From Dactylonectria macrodidyma (taxonomy: Eukaryota > Ascomycota > Sordariomycetes > Hypocreales > Nectriaceae), in contig JAGMUV010000024.1 of assembly GCA_020744425.1 (NCBI GenBank), forward strand, positions 1,071,361 through 1,135,360: a DNA stretch of 64,000 nucleotides, in the 5' to 3' direction. The position numbers were made by a program, and so were the translations under genes. Below the pieces are notes generated by a model, which saw nothing but the letters and a program-made list of their open reading frames with translations, had not been told where the DNA came from and did not search any database. Positions 33,986 through 45,042 of the stretch are shown here, piece after piece (the stretch's first letter is position 1; each line of letters opens with the position of its first letter).

Positions 33986-36660
33986 GTCAGACTTACCCCA
34001 AACTCGCTAACATATGAAGCTAGAATGAGGCGCGTGATCAAGACACTATAGAGGATAGAACTACCTCGATATACTCTTTCTACTCGTCCTGGAGACTTAG
34101 AATCGCTACTCCGCTCGCAGATCCGGCGTAAAATCCGTCAAAGTCGCCCATCAGTCCATAGAGCGCCTCATAGGTATCACAGAACATAGACCAGATATCT
34201 AGGGAGTTGGGATAGTTGAGTACCATACCTAAAGCAGAGGAGCCGAGAATTAGAGTCTGAGGCCAAAGTGTGGCCCAGAAGTGTAGGCAGCCGGGGGGAA
34301 GGCGAACTTACCCATCTCTTTCACCGCGAGAAGTTGCTGTTCTTCATCCATGAAAATGTACTTGGTCAGAGCCGTGGACTGCAGGCCACCAAACATGGCT
34401 CCCTTCATGCGGTTTGGCCGAGCCTTGAAGATGGCCGGACGATCAAGGTGCTTCATGTTGCCCAGTTCGGCAAGCAGTAGTTGAACAAACGGCCAGGGCG
34501 GGTGTTGAGTTTTCCATGGATAGACACCGCTGTTCGGGCTCAGACCCATTCTCGTACCAGGCTCAAGGAACTCTGGGCTGAGGGCTCGATGGCTGTGGCA
34601 TCTGATTGACAATCTGCCCTTCATCTAGCCATTGGGTAAAGGAGTCACTGATGAGCTTGCCTTCGAAGACATGTTCAGCTGGCAAGAGAATTGGGTGTCA
34701 GCGAGTAGTTAAGTGTGATGTTGTGACATTAGGTGGCCGGGACAAGGGGGACCATCACTGGCATACTGTCTGTCTCATAAGCTCCATGACAGAGAGGAAC
34801 CGTAAAATTGAAACGATAAAGGGGATGGGCTGACTCACTCTGATAGTGAACCCAGACTTCTTGGGGGTTTCCGTTGCTGTTTACAACCCACGCCGTGTCA
34901 CGCGGCTGCAAGGCATCAATCTCCCTGTTCGAGCACGAAACGGAGGTGTTGCCCTAATAGAACGATATGGAATCCCATTTTCAGTTTTCGATACCGCCCC
35001 ACACACGCGAAGCATCGGCTGGAACGCAGGATATCTATAGTCTCCTGCGACACGCTGTTGCCTCTGCCACGGATGGTGAGCTTCTTAATTGATAGGGGAC
35101 CCTGCTGATTGTTGGGAATATAGGCTCGCTTGTTTAGGCTACTCGTCATCATCATCATCACTTCCAAACTCGTCTCTCGACGATAGTGAGCTGTCTGATA
35201 CATCACCAGGCCAAGGGCCGCTAATGTCTCCATCAACTGCGCAACTTTCGCAGACATCAATGTCGTCATAGCCGAAATCTAGGTCCATGTTGGCACAGCC
35301 GCAGCAGACATCTCTGCCGCTGGTTTCTTCGCCGCAACCCACGCAGGCTCTGCATCCAAGTGTTTCTTTTTGTGCTTCGGCAGCCTTCGCCGCGGCTTCG
35401 CTCAAGAATATGAGCGGGTTGATATTAGAGTCCGGAGCGTTGTTCCACGCCATGCCTTCGCCTATGAAGGGCTGGTTAGTGTAATAAAGGCTGTCACCTC
35501 CCTTTGTTTACGGTGTGGTGTCAGAACAATGTTGAGTCATCAAGTTGAGGGCGTGGCGATAATGTATATGTATTAAGATATGGCTGTACGTACTACGTTA
35601 TGGATGATGTAGGGCAATTCTATAATTGAGTCCTATCCGATGGTTTTACTATTTAAGACACTGGTATTAGTATCTATAGATCCACTGACTCTGTGGCGAA
35701 TGCGACAAATGAAGCGATGTGCAGGCATACTCTTCATCCATTTCATAATCTTCAGATCTAAGAGTCCTACACGGCTTCATATTAGCAGCTAACTCTACAT
35801 CTTGCCTGGGTGCATAAAAATCCAGAAAAAAAAAAGCCCCAGCTGGATTAATAAGCGACTAGTGGCAGTAATGAATTTAACTTACGATACGTAAGGGCTC
35901 ACATATGTTTCCAGTGCCGAATCCGTGCCCGGAGAATATTCTCACTCTATGAGAGTCAAGTAGCTCATTAATATCTGCACTAGTTAGCCCACTTGGTCCC
36001 GAGAGTGACTTACATAATACAAGGATAACGTATATCGACAAGGTCAATTTCAACGCAGTGCTTGTCACCAAATATATTGTGCTGGACTTAGACGCCAAAG
36101 TCGAAAAGGTGCTCACGGAAAACTTGCGGAGGTTGCTTCCAGAGTTCTAGATGACGTTAGGCTCTATAAGGCTGATCTTATTCTCATCTCGCTTGACATT
36201 CTTAGTTCCCAATTTATCAGCTGGGTTTGGCAGGAAGTTGACCTTAAAACCTCCAAAGTCGCATTAGCGTGGGCGCTTCGCTTTCCATGCAGTACCGGGC
36301 ATCCAGGAGTCATCATCCTTATACTAGGATGCGAGAATATAATTGAGCTTCCAGTATGGCTGGAAAGTCACCAGGCAGTTAGTGGTGGTCATAGTATTCC
36401 CCTTGAGCTTATTGGCTGGAAGCGTACTATAAAAGGGATTGGACTTTTTGGCATTGGAGAAATCCACCTCGCCAGCGCCCAAGATTTCATATGTTAGGTC
36501 GGATTGTCCTTCGATTTTGATCCAGCCGTTTACTTGCTTAACACTTAAAACGGCGTCTAGAGAGGACTGTGCTCCTCCCGTCAGCATCCCTAAACTGGAA
36601 AGGTAAGTCAAGCTACTATATAAGTGCCTTAAGAAGGGAGGCCGATAGTACACCTATAAG
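33986..36660 (-). pseudogene. C-terminal part of a large fungal GH18-type chitinase, RIP-damaged
   Basis: Read on the minus strand, the patches appear in the order of the long C-terminal region of LysM/chitin-binding/GH18 fungal chitinases: a beta-rich segment (GWIKIEGQSDLTYEILGAGE, then FQPYWKLNYILAS), CCGCANMDLDFGYDDIDVC with surrounding cysteines, an acidic stretch, LLLAELGNMKHLDRPAIFKA, and FCDTYEALYGLMGDFDGFYA followed by SLQDE. The stops inside the 36653-36000 portion (TAG, TAA, TAG) lie in one frame and fit C-to-T change at CAG/CAA. No GH18 catalytic motif (DGxDxDWEY) lies upstream before the next gene, so the enzyme domain is missing as well. It is a 5'-truncated dead gene. Confidence 0.7.
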
Positions 36661-37131
36661 CACGTCCAAATCGACCGCGGGTTCCTACTACGCGTATATC
36701 AATGTGAGTTGGCTCCTCTTCCTGCAACCGGCTTCAAAACTGATTTCCTGGGAAATAGGGCTCACCAACCTTGTTTGGTCGCAAGTCATCGGTTCGTGTC
36801 AGATATGCAGAGCGACAGGCAAGACGCTGAGGGAGGTTAGTCCGTGGGAAAAGATCAATCTGGCTCAGCCAGTAGATAAGCCCAGGTTTGCGGTGCTTCC
36901 TCACATTCTCGGAACTTTGACGAAATGAGACTCTAAATCCAGGGTTTCGAGTTGAGGGTTGTTTTGGAGGGGGTGAAGGGCAAGATTAATATTGGCCTCT
37001 TTATTTAGTGGTGGCATCTTTAGTTGTGGAGGAATAATGATGCAAAGATAAAAATGAAGTGAGAGGTGAAAAGTGGCCACTCGCTTATCATGTACGTTAG
37101 TTTCGTAAAACTTTTAGCTCTTTCTTCTTAA
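36661..37131. other. Spacer between chitinase relic and cluster
   Basis: May include worn chitinase sequence; no motif survives. It also holds the 3' flank of the FAD monooxygenase gene. Confidence 0.35.
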
Positions 37132-38523
37132 TTAAAGCCTCTTTGCAAGTTCAGCTTGAGCAGCATCACATGCCTCTTGTACATTATAATTCATAATAAC
37201 CCCCTTTCGATAGTTAATTTCAGCATCCATCTTGCTGAAATCATCCCTAATCTCTGGAATCATCCACTCATATAAGTTTCCCATCCGCCTACTACTCTGA
37301 ACCAGCCAGTTCCCTCGTTCTCGTCGCATAAAATTATACACTTGAAGTGCATGCTTGAGATCCGCCTGGCTAGTGACCTTCTCATCTGATAGGAGATATG
37401 CAAGTACTGCAGCATCTTCAATACAGAAGCCAGCGCCAGAACCGAGGTGAGGAGAAGTTGCATGTGCGGCATCACCAACAAGACAGATGCCGTCTTTTGT
37501 ATATGTTGGAAGTGGGTTATCACCCAGGTCGAAGATCGCCCACTAGTAAAGACTTGGTTAGCATAAAAGACATATTGTAGTGACAGATAGGACCCACAAT
37601 ATCCAAGTCTGGTTTTGCTAGCTTTAGCAAACTTGTTATAGTATGTCCAAAGCCGTCAAAGTCTCTGAGAGCTTCCTCACGTGTAGATGATGCTGTAAGC
37701 TTTGAGTGATCAGGCCAGTTGTTCGTTGTGGCATGAAAAGCAACAACATTCAAAGTCTGTCCGTGATTGACAGGGAATGTGATAATATGACCGCCATTAC
37801 CCGCCTGCTTGCTGTTAGCCACTCTGTCCACTTTGTAGTATCAAAGTGGACACTCACATGCATGCATTGGTTCTGTGCCTTTTCCTCTCCAATCATTGCC
37901 GCTGCGTCCCCCATCGATACTAGCGCACGATAGGCATATTTGTGTGTATATGAAGGGAATGCACACGGATGGTCAGCACCAAAGAGACCTTGACGCACTT
38001 TGGACTTAATTCCATCACAACCCAAGATAGCATCAGCTTTAGCTGTTGACCCATCGGCAAATACCAGCGTGTACTCCCCCATCTCGTTCGCTTCAAAGCT
38101 TTCTAGCCGTTTGCCAAAGCTCGCGATTTCAAGAGGAATAAGCTTGACCAGCTTATCCAAGAAATGCGCACGATACACACCATTCAGGCCGAGATCACTG
38201 CTAATAGAGAATTCAGCCTTCTGTTCTCTTGCACCCACATCTCTAGTCTGACCATCATAGTAGTCAAACCAGGTCGTTTGTTTCTCTGGCCATAAATTGC
38301 GAGTGCACACTTCCTCAAAGGCCTTATGAATGCCTGGGTGGCATATCTTCATGGCCTGAATGGCATTAGCATTGAAAGCAACACCTGCGCCAATTTCGCC
38401 AAACTTGGGCGCCTGTTCGTAAATCTTGACTGAAATGCCGCGGTGATAAAGAGCGATGGCTAGGGATAGGCCTGCGATGCCTCCGCCGATAATAGCGTAG
38501 TTGAGTTTCTGTTTGGAGTCCAT
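37132..38523 (-). CDS. FAD-dependent aromatic monooxygenase, salicylate hydroxylase-like
   Basis: Three exons, 38523-37858, 37804-37598 and 37542-37132, give 427 residues; introns of 53 and 55 bp are in phase. The ATG at 38523 is chosen because the FAD motif begins 10 residues in; an open frame extends further upstream but without domain sequence. IIGGGIAGLSLAIAL (11-25) is the Rossmann fold for FAD, GCDG (168-171) the DG motif, and GDAAHATSPHLGSGAG (314-329) the GD motif contacting FAD ribityl. This class uses NAD(P)H and O2 to hydroxylate, often with decarboxylation, salicylate-like acids to catechols in the cytosol. It opens the catabolic cluster. The octamer CGGATCGG lies about 220 bases upstream. 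The exact substrate is not readable. Confidence 0.88.
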
Positions 38524-38738
38524 GGTTCTGTGTTGTGAGGCTATGAGAGGGGAACTGCTATGGTATCTTGGCAACATCTTCCTGATAGCTGGTGAGAGAC
38601 GGTCTTTTATAAGTTGTTGCTTGGTATCCTGATTATGCAGTCTTGAAGCGCATAACATTAATAACACCGACGAATAGGCTGGAGTGGGTCCATCCATCGG
38701 TTCGGCCCAGACTTCGGCATTGAGATCCCGGTCCCATC

Positions 38739-38746
38739 CCGATCCG
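38739..38746 (-). promoter_or_regulatory. CGGATCGG site upstream of the monooxygenase
   Basis: The same octamer that sits in the 28-bp repeats of the dioxygenase/hydrolase promoter, here on the minus strand about 216 bases before the ATG. Two CGG triplets spaced by two bases are compatible with a Zn2Cys6 dimer site. Confidence 0.45.
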
Positions 38747-38749
38747 ACC

Positions 38750-40013
38750 CCGATCCAATTATCCCGAAATGTCTACTCTCAAGGTGCCACTTTAACCTCG
38801 AGATGACCTTTTTTGATATATCTAGATAAAATATAGGCCAGACAGTCATTGTTTTCAGGCCGTTTGAACACTGAAAACTGATCAACGAAAATTCTACACA
38901 CGGTCTCGTGCCAATGTCATACCGGGTGGAATGTGTGCATGGCGAGCCTATCCCACAAGATTCCATTCCGCCTCAGGCCATGGCTTACCCCTTAGGGAAA
39001 TATAAAAGCAGAAAGTATGCATGGAATAATCGACAGAAACGTTTCATTGGCTCCTGCGTGTCATCCGATCGGCTGGTTGCTTGAGGGACATGACGTGGAT
39101 GTAGTCACCTCCACCGATATTTGGTGCAGGGTCGAATAAGTCAAGGACTAGTATGTTCTCGAAGATGGAAAGGACTTGGATGTGACTCATCTTAGAGAGA
39201 GAGTTCAACAACGAAGAACTGTAAGACTGTACGAAGGCGTTGATCATAAGAGACCGTCAGGAACTCTCTGGCTGAGTGATGCTTGCTCTTCCAATGGTGT
39301 TGCTGCGAGGTATGTGCCTTGCAGTGTTACTCTCGATGAACGCTTATCCTCTCTCGTGCTATAAACTATCCATAGCCGAGCAAAGAGCCCACTTCCCCCA
39401 CGGGGGAGTTTGAGCGATCCGGGATTCTGTGACAGAAAGTTGCCGTCTCTGCCCTTGTCCGCATCAGGGACTCCAATCTCCAGAAATGACATCCTCCATC
39501 TTATCAAACAAAGGAGCTAAAGAAATGCGGGGTTGAGCTAAGTGTGGTGCCCACGCATATACCCCAACTTTGCTCCTCGTTTTGATGAAATTTATTGGTT
39601 GACATGGCCAACGGTTGAGATGCCGAGCCGGCCGGCTCATAGCCGGCGTGGCTTGAATCTCAAGACCTGGTTCCCGACATCCCACTCCCGATGAATCGCT
39701 CGGAAATGTAAGTTCGAGCGGATACCGGCCAATGAAGCATTGCGCATTATCAGACGCCTATACCCCGTATCCGACTTACCCCAGCTCTGCCAAGCGAGCC
39801 TCGAGAATTCAACCTACCCCGGCCGGGGATATGTTTGCGGCCTAACGATAGACAAAGGTATAAATCTTGCCGAAAAGATCGCGTCCTGGGCCTGGTTGCT
39901 TCCCACAACAAACAACAAGTGTCACTCTCCAAGAAAGGGCAACACTACCACCGCGTCATTCTCGCCTCTAATCAGGCATTCGTCTCCTCGAACTCTTCGA
40001 CTAGGCGCCCAAC
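38750..40013. promoter_or_regulatory. Divergent region between monooxygenase and permease
   Basis: About 1.5 kb between divergently transcribed genes. Besides the CGGATCGG site it holds GAGCCGGCCGGCTC (39625-39638) and CCCCGGCCGGGG (39817-39828). No defensible gene is inside. Confidence 0.4.
39817..39828. promoter_or_regulatory. CCCCGGCCGGGG palindrome upstream of the permease
   Basis: Perfect 12-bp palindrome 185 bases before the permease ATG; the identical sequence occurs at 53322-53333 upstream of the second Zn2Cys6 gene. CCG/CGG inverted triplets suit a zinc-cluster regulator. Confidence 0.5.
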
Positions 40014-41644
40014 ATGTCGAAACCAATGACAGAACACATCGATAACCGCGACAACGTTGAGGACCTCAACAATTCGGCTGTTCAGCATGATCGTGAGAGA
40101 GGCCAAGCAGCAACAGACAAGTGAGATTTCCTCCGTCCATCCAAAACTTTGCCCTGGTTGACGTTTGTTAGATCTGGCCAGTCCTTGGCCGAATACGACC
40201 CCGCTACTGAGCGCAAGCTCCGTCTCAAGATTGATTTCTGCATCATCCCTATTGTTTCGTTGATATTCATGTTCTGCTTCATCGACCGCGCAAACATTGG
40301 TACGCCAGACAAAGGCCCTAAATGATTCACATCTATTTGCTAATATTTTCTACAGGCAATGCAAAGATTGCAGGGCTTGATACCGATCTCAAGATGACGG
40401 GATACGACTATAATGTCGTTATTTCTGTGTTTTACATCTCATACATTCTCTTCGAGATCCCTGCCAACCTTCTCTGCAAATGGATGGGTCCTGGCTGGTT
40501 TCTTCCTACTACGACGCTGCTGTTTGGCCTTACTTCTCTTGGCACGGCTTTTGTCACCACGATGCCACAACTTTCTGGAGTCCGATTCCTTCTTGGCATC
40601 TTCGAAGCTGGAATACTCCCAGGCATTGCATACTACTTATCTCGATGGTACCGCCGCGCTGAACTCGTCTTTCGCTTTGGTTTATACATCGTTATGGCTC
40701 CGCTGGCGGGCGCTTTTGGGGGTCTCCTCGCCTCAGCCATTCTTAGCTTTGATCATTTTGGCTCGCTACAACGCTGGCGGATGATCTTTGCAGTCGAGGG
40801 AATCATCACCATCGCCTTGGCGTTAATCAGCTTTGCTGTTTTAACTGACCGGCCTGCTACAGCTCGATGGTTGAGTGAGAAAGAGAAGAACCTGGCGATA
40901 GCTCGCGTTGAGTCGGAGCGCATTGGAACGGCGGTGCTTGATAAGATGGATACAACCAAGCTTCTTCGCGGCGTTCTATCCCCAATCACTCTGAGCACTA
41001 GCTTCGTCTGTCTACTGACCAACATCACTGTGCAAGGTCTTGCGTTCTTCCTCCCCACCATCATCAGGACGATCTATCTGCAAAAAACAACTGTGCAGCA
41101 ACAGCTCTATACTGTCCCACCCTATATGGTTGGTGTCTTTTTTACACTACTATTCTCATTGATTAGTTGGAGGATTGATAGGCGACAGATTCTATTTATC
41201 CTATGCGCCCCTATGTGTATGGTTGGGTTTTGCATGTTTCTTGGGTCAGAGAACAGCGCTGTTCGCTATGGGGCTACATTTTTAGTTGCTTCTTGCTGCT
41301 TTGCACTCGGTCCCTTGACAAATGCGCAGGTCTCAGCCAATGTTATATCTGATACAGCGCGGAATGCAGCGATTAGTACGAACGCCATGATGGGAAACAT
41401 CGGAGGACTAATCTCTGCTTGGTCGTTTTTACCATGGGATGCTCCTAACTATCATATCGGCAATGGGTTGAATCTAGCGACTTCTGGAGGCATTCTAATT
41501 CTTAGTACGCTGACGTTACTATGGATGAAGAGAGACAACAAGAGAAAGGATAATGAGGAGATGTATGATACACTTAGCGGAATGACTCAGCAGGAGATTG
41601 AGGATCTGGATTGGAAGCATCCTGCTTTTAGATGGCAACTGTAA
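40014..41644 (+). CDS. MFS permease, anion:cation symporter (Dal5/Tna1-like)
   Basis: Three exons, 40014-40120, 40172-40299 and 40356-41644, encode 507 residues; introns are 51 and 56 bp and in phase. A hydrophilic start of about 70 residues precedes the first helix (FCIIPIVSLIFMFCFIDRAN), whose D-R-x-N-I-G-N ending is typical of the ACS family together with DLKMTGYDYN in the following loop. Twelve hydrophobic segments can be followed, including FETP-like GIFEAGILPGIAYYLSRWY in helix 4. Relatives import small organic acids such as allantoate, nicotinate or hydroxybenzoates at the plasma membrane, which fits uptake of the cluster substrate. Confidence 0.88.
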
Positions 41645-41860
41645 GATATATAACAAAAATAGCTTGCTAGTTAGCTGGATTTTTAGCAAAATGGATTTCA
41701 ATTAACAATTTATCATAGAAATTTTTTAAAATGTTAATATAATAATATAACTAAGTTATAACTTAATATAACGTGGTCCACAAGCATACAGCGCACTACC
41801 CACGACACTATTAATTCAAAATAGCCAGCCTACAACCACAACAATTGAAATCAATTAAAT

Positions 41861-43506
41861 CTAGTCAGAAATATATACATAAGGCATTTCTTCGTCATCC
41901 TGGCAAGTTCTCGCATTATGTCCGGTCTTGCCGCAGTTGCCACAGCGCCGTTGAGCCGGCTCGGCCCTCTTCTTGCCACCACCAACTTGACGCCTTTCCT
42001 GTTCTAACTGCTCATCAACTTCCTTCTGTGCTATCGCGTCCTGTGCATACTTACACCAAGCGCTCCTCCAAGGCGCACTAGAGTCCTTTTGGCCCTCCAG
42101 CGTTTACTGAGTGCATCGTTCGCCTTGTGAAGGGTTCGCACCTCAGCTGTCAAGAGGGTGATCGAGTGATCTAATGCCTGCGTCCCTTTTGCCAGTTGGT
42201 CAACAGCAGTTAAAATTGGTGTTGGCGAGCTTCCTTGATGATAGGTAATCCAAGTCTTGATGAAATCGGATTGCGAGACGGCCTCTATCGGGTTGTGTGG
42301 CGTCTGGGAGACCCAAGGGTCGGCGGTTGTGGAGAGTGGGCTGGTAGGTGTTGGCGTCCATAGCTTGACATCCAGTTTAGAAATAACACCTGGGGGTCAG
42401 ACGGTACTAGAACTGCCCCTCTAAAACCTCCCCGGATATTCGCCTTGGATATAGCAGCAAAATGGGCGGCCTTAAAGGCGAGGAAGAACTCGAGCTGAGT
42501 GATGTGGGTAATGTGGGCCTTGATGAAGTCTTCGAGTTGCCGACCGTATGCCCGTTTCAAGACACTAAAACACCTAACGTCAAGTTGCTAGAGGAGTTAA
42601 GATGTATGGGCAGGTAGGTAGATGGTGATATTCTTCTTGTCCTTGCAGGAGGCTTCGAATTCAGCTGACTGATGACTCTCATGCCCATCCACCACCAACA
42701 ATCGATAAGGGCCTTTTGTCCGTGACGTCATGTGTTTATTAAAGTGTTTGATCTATTATAGGCCAGTCTCTTTGTCTGTCCACCTATTAGAAGTAGGTTT
42801 GATGACCCAGTCTTCTGGGACGCCGCCCTTTGTATACTAAGTGGCGAGGTGGTAAATACCTTAGATGATGAAGAATAGCGGGAGGCACCACCCTTTGGTA
42901 TTAACACACTCAATAGATATTACCCATTCCCAATTGCTAGGCTAGATGGATTTGCCTCGTCCACATCAATCAGCACACATAACTACTATAAAGACGCAGA
43001 TAACACTTATTATACAGCCAATCGCATCGAAGTTATATAAGTCATAGTCAAGGATACCATATTAATCCGCATATTACACATAGCTGTGAACCACTTGCTA
43101 ATAAGCTCTAGATCTCCACAAAGAGCCCTCTGAAATTCATATATACGATTGAAACGCGTCTTGAGTTCTGGTCGTCGCTTGACGAAGTTTTCCGCGCAGC
43201 GCTTCGCAACATATCCCCCATTACGCTCCGCGAGAAGCAGATTTGCCATATCTTCAACGCTAGCTAGCCGGGGCGGAAACCCTCGTATCCAAGTATAATA
43301 TATATTGCACAATACCCTCCTCTTCTATATCTATCAACTTGTGTGTTTTGGGGCGGTAGTCGCTTCGGGGAAATCGACATTCAGTCGCGTAAGAAAGATC
43401 CAGGTACGTCATAGATCGCTGTTGCTTTTCGGCAGCTAAAGTTTTTGTCACGTTCAATAGCTTTAAAAGCTAGGAGTATTCGGTTATCTCGTGAAAAGGT
43501 TATCAT
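41861..43506 (-). pseudogene. Pogo-like (Tigger/Fot type) DNA transposase, RIP-damaged
   Basis: The minus-strand reading starts with a psq-type helix-turn-helix (ILLAFKAIERDKNF..KATAIYDVPGSFLRD), followed by a CENP-B-like domain (GFPPRLASVEDMANLLLAER, NFVKRRPELKTRFNRIYEFQ), parts of the DDE core (KGWCLPLFFII, YRLLVVDGHESHQ, YLPAHTSHLTQPLDV) and a C-terminal zinc knuckle RCGNCGKTGHNARTC ending at the stop at 41861-41863. At least four stops (TGA after SFLRD, TAGs in the core) and frame changes break it. Many stops are explained by C-to-T change. Terminal repeats were not found by eye. It sits between the permease and hydrolase genes of the catabolic cluster. Confidence 0.8.
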
Positions 43507-43630
43507 TATTTGTGGTAGAGAAATATTTTATTAACGATAAAACAGGCGCGATGTGTAGAAAAGTGGGCGGCATGCGTGTGGGCCAAGTCAATTCAGGAAT
43601 ATATTTTAATAATCAGTTTAGCTTCTCTTC

Positions 43631-44591
43631 TTAAAAGAAGCAAATCTTATTTTCGATCAGCCCGAGCTTTTCTATAGATACCTCTACCTTATCCCCATCT
43701 TTAATATAGCCTTTTGGTTTCATAAACCAACCAACTCCAGAAGGTGTACCCGTCATGCAAACCGTTCCAGCTCGAACAGTCCTACCACGGGTAAGGTGTG
43801 CAATAATTTGACTGATCTTCCAAATCATATCACTTGTGTTCTCATTCTGCCGAATTTCGCCATTCACTTTTGTAGTGAGCTGTAGCTGATGCGGGTCGCC
43901 AACGATTCTTTGGTGGACAATGTACGGCCCAAATGGCGCGAAAGCGTCAAACGACTTTCCGTAGCTCATCTGAAACCCGGAAATTTCATGGGGTATGTAG
44001 TTTCGTGCCGAGAGGTCATTGCCGATTGTGTATCCAAGTACACATTCCATCGCATTGTCTTCGGTTACATCCTTGCAGTCCTTGCCAAAGATGAAGCAAA
44101 GCTCGCCTTCATAGTCTAGCTCCGATTGTGCGTCTGGATGGACATGGATATCGTCAAATGGCCCAGCAATAGAATCAGCAGGTTTCGTGAACACGACAGG
44201 CTGACTTGGGACATTGAACTGTCCACCACGGTTTGTGAGCTAGAACCATTAACCATCTCGGGCATGCTTACATACGTTTGTCTCGCGAGCATGTCTCTCA
44301 TAGTTCACACCAATGCATTGGAAGACGGGTGTAGCGTCCAGAGGGCAGAGTACCTGAAGCAGGGCATGTTAACCAAATAGACAAACAAACAATCAACACC
44401 TGGAATTGAAAAACCTTGGTGATCGTCTTCTCCTCGGCTGTGACATTTAAGCCAGCGAAGAGATTGCCTTGGACGACTTGCACTTTGAAGCCAATTAGGT
44501 CTTGTGCAGGCTTCGCTTCTGTCAGATTGCCGTATCGTGTCTTCCCCTCTTCATCGAGGAAGCGAATGAGATACTCAAAATCGCTAGCCAT
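43631..44591 (-). CDS. Fumarylacetoacetase (FAH)-family hydrolase
   Basis: Three exons, 44591-44415, 44353-44276 and 44218-43631, encode 280 residues, the usual size of single-domain FAH-family enzymes. The introns (61 and 57 bp) keep phase; the second acceptor was chosen to give ETNFNVPSQPVVFTKP, and an alternative acceptor 21 bases earlier would add seven residues. Metal ligands are evident: LDYEGEL (Glu122, Glu124) and GNDLSARN (Asp153), with TGTPSGVGWFMKP near the end. Relatives hydrolyse or decarboxylate 2-oxo-enoic ring-fission products. Its divergent pairing with an extradiol dioxygenase suggests that it acts on the cleaved ring. Confidence 0.87.
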
Positions 44592-45042
44592 TGCTTTGTT
44601 TCGTCTGCAATCATACATTAGCTTTGCGTAGTCCTTAGAAGTCGCGGTCATCTCTTGTTCAAGTCTGCCCTTTAGTACTCTGGCTAGCAGCCGCTGCTCC
44701 TGCCACTTTCATGATCGGATCAGCCCGTACTGCCCGGCATGATCGGATCGGCTTGCACTGCCCGGAGTGATCGGATCGGCTCGCACTGGGCGGTATTATC
44801 GGATCGGCTCGCACTACCCGGCGTTATATACAGCTTAACGCCGTGGCACGGTATAGGATGCGGCCCACACACACGGTCCAAGCATCGGCTTCGTTCCGTG
44901 AAAGCCATGCATCCAACCCGGCCGAGTTAGATATTTCCCCTGGTATGGCTTGGAGATGTAAGCATATATGCCCGTTCAGGGGGCATTTCCTCTGACCTGT
45001 GATTCAGACTCTAAAAGACTTGTCAAAACACATCTTGTCGCC
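44592..45042. promoter_or_regulatory. Bidirectional promoter of hydrolase and dioxygenase
   Basis: 451 bases between divergent ATGs. It contains the 28-bp tandem repeats and, close to the dioxygenase, CCCGGCCGA near 44917. Confidence 0.6.
44712..44823 (+). repeat. Four tandem 28-bp repeats in the bidirectional promoter
   Basis: Units at 44712-44739, 44740-44767, 44768-44795 and 44796-44823. Each begins T(G/T)ATCGGATC(G/A)GC and ends with a CCCGG-like block. Three carry CGGATCGG; the first has CGGATCAG. Units match at 22 or more of 28 positions by eye. The array is placed where a shared upstream activating sequence would be expected. Confidence 0.85.
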
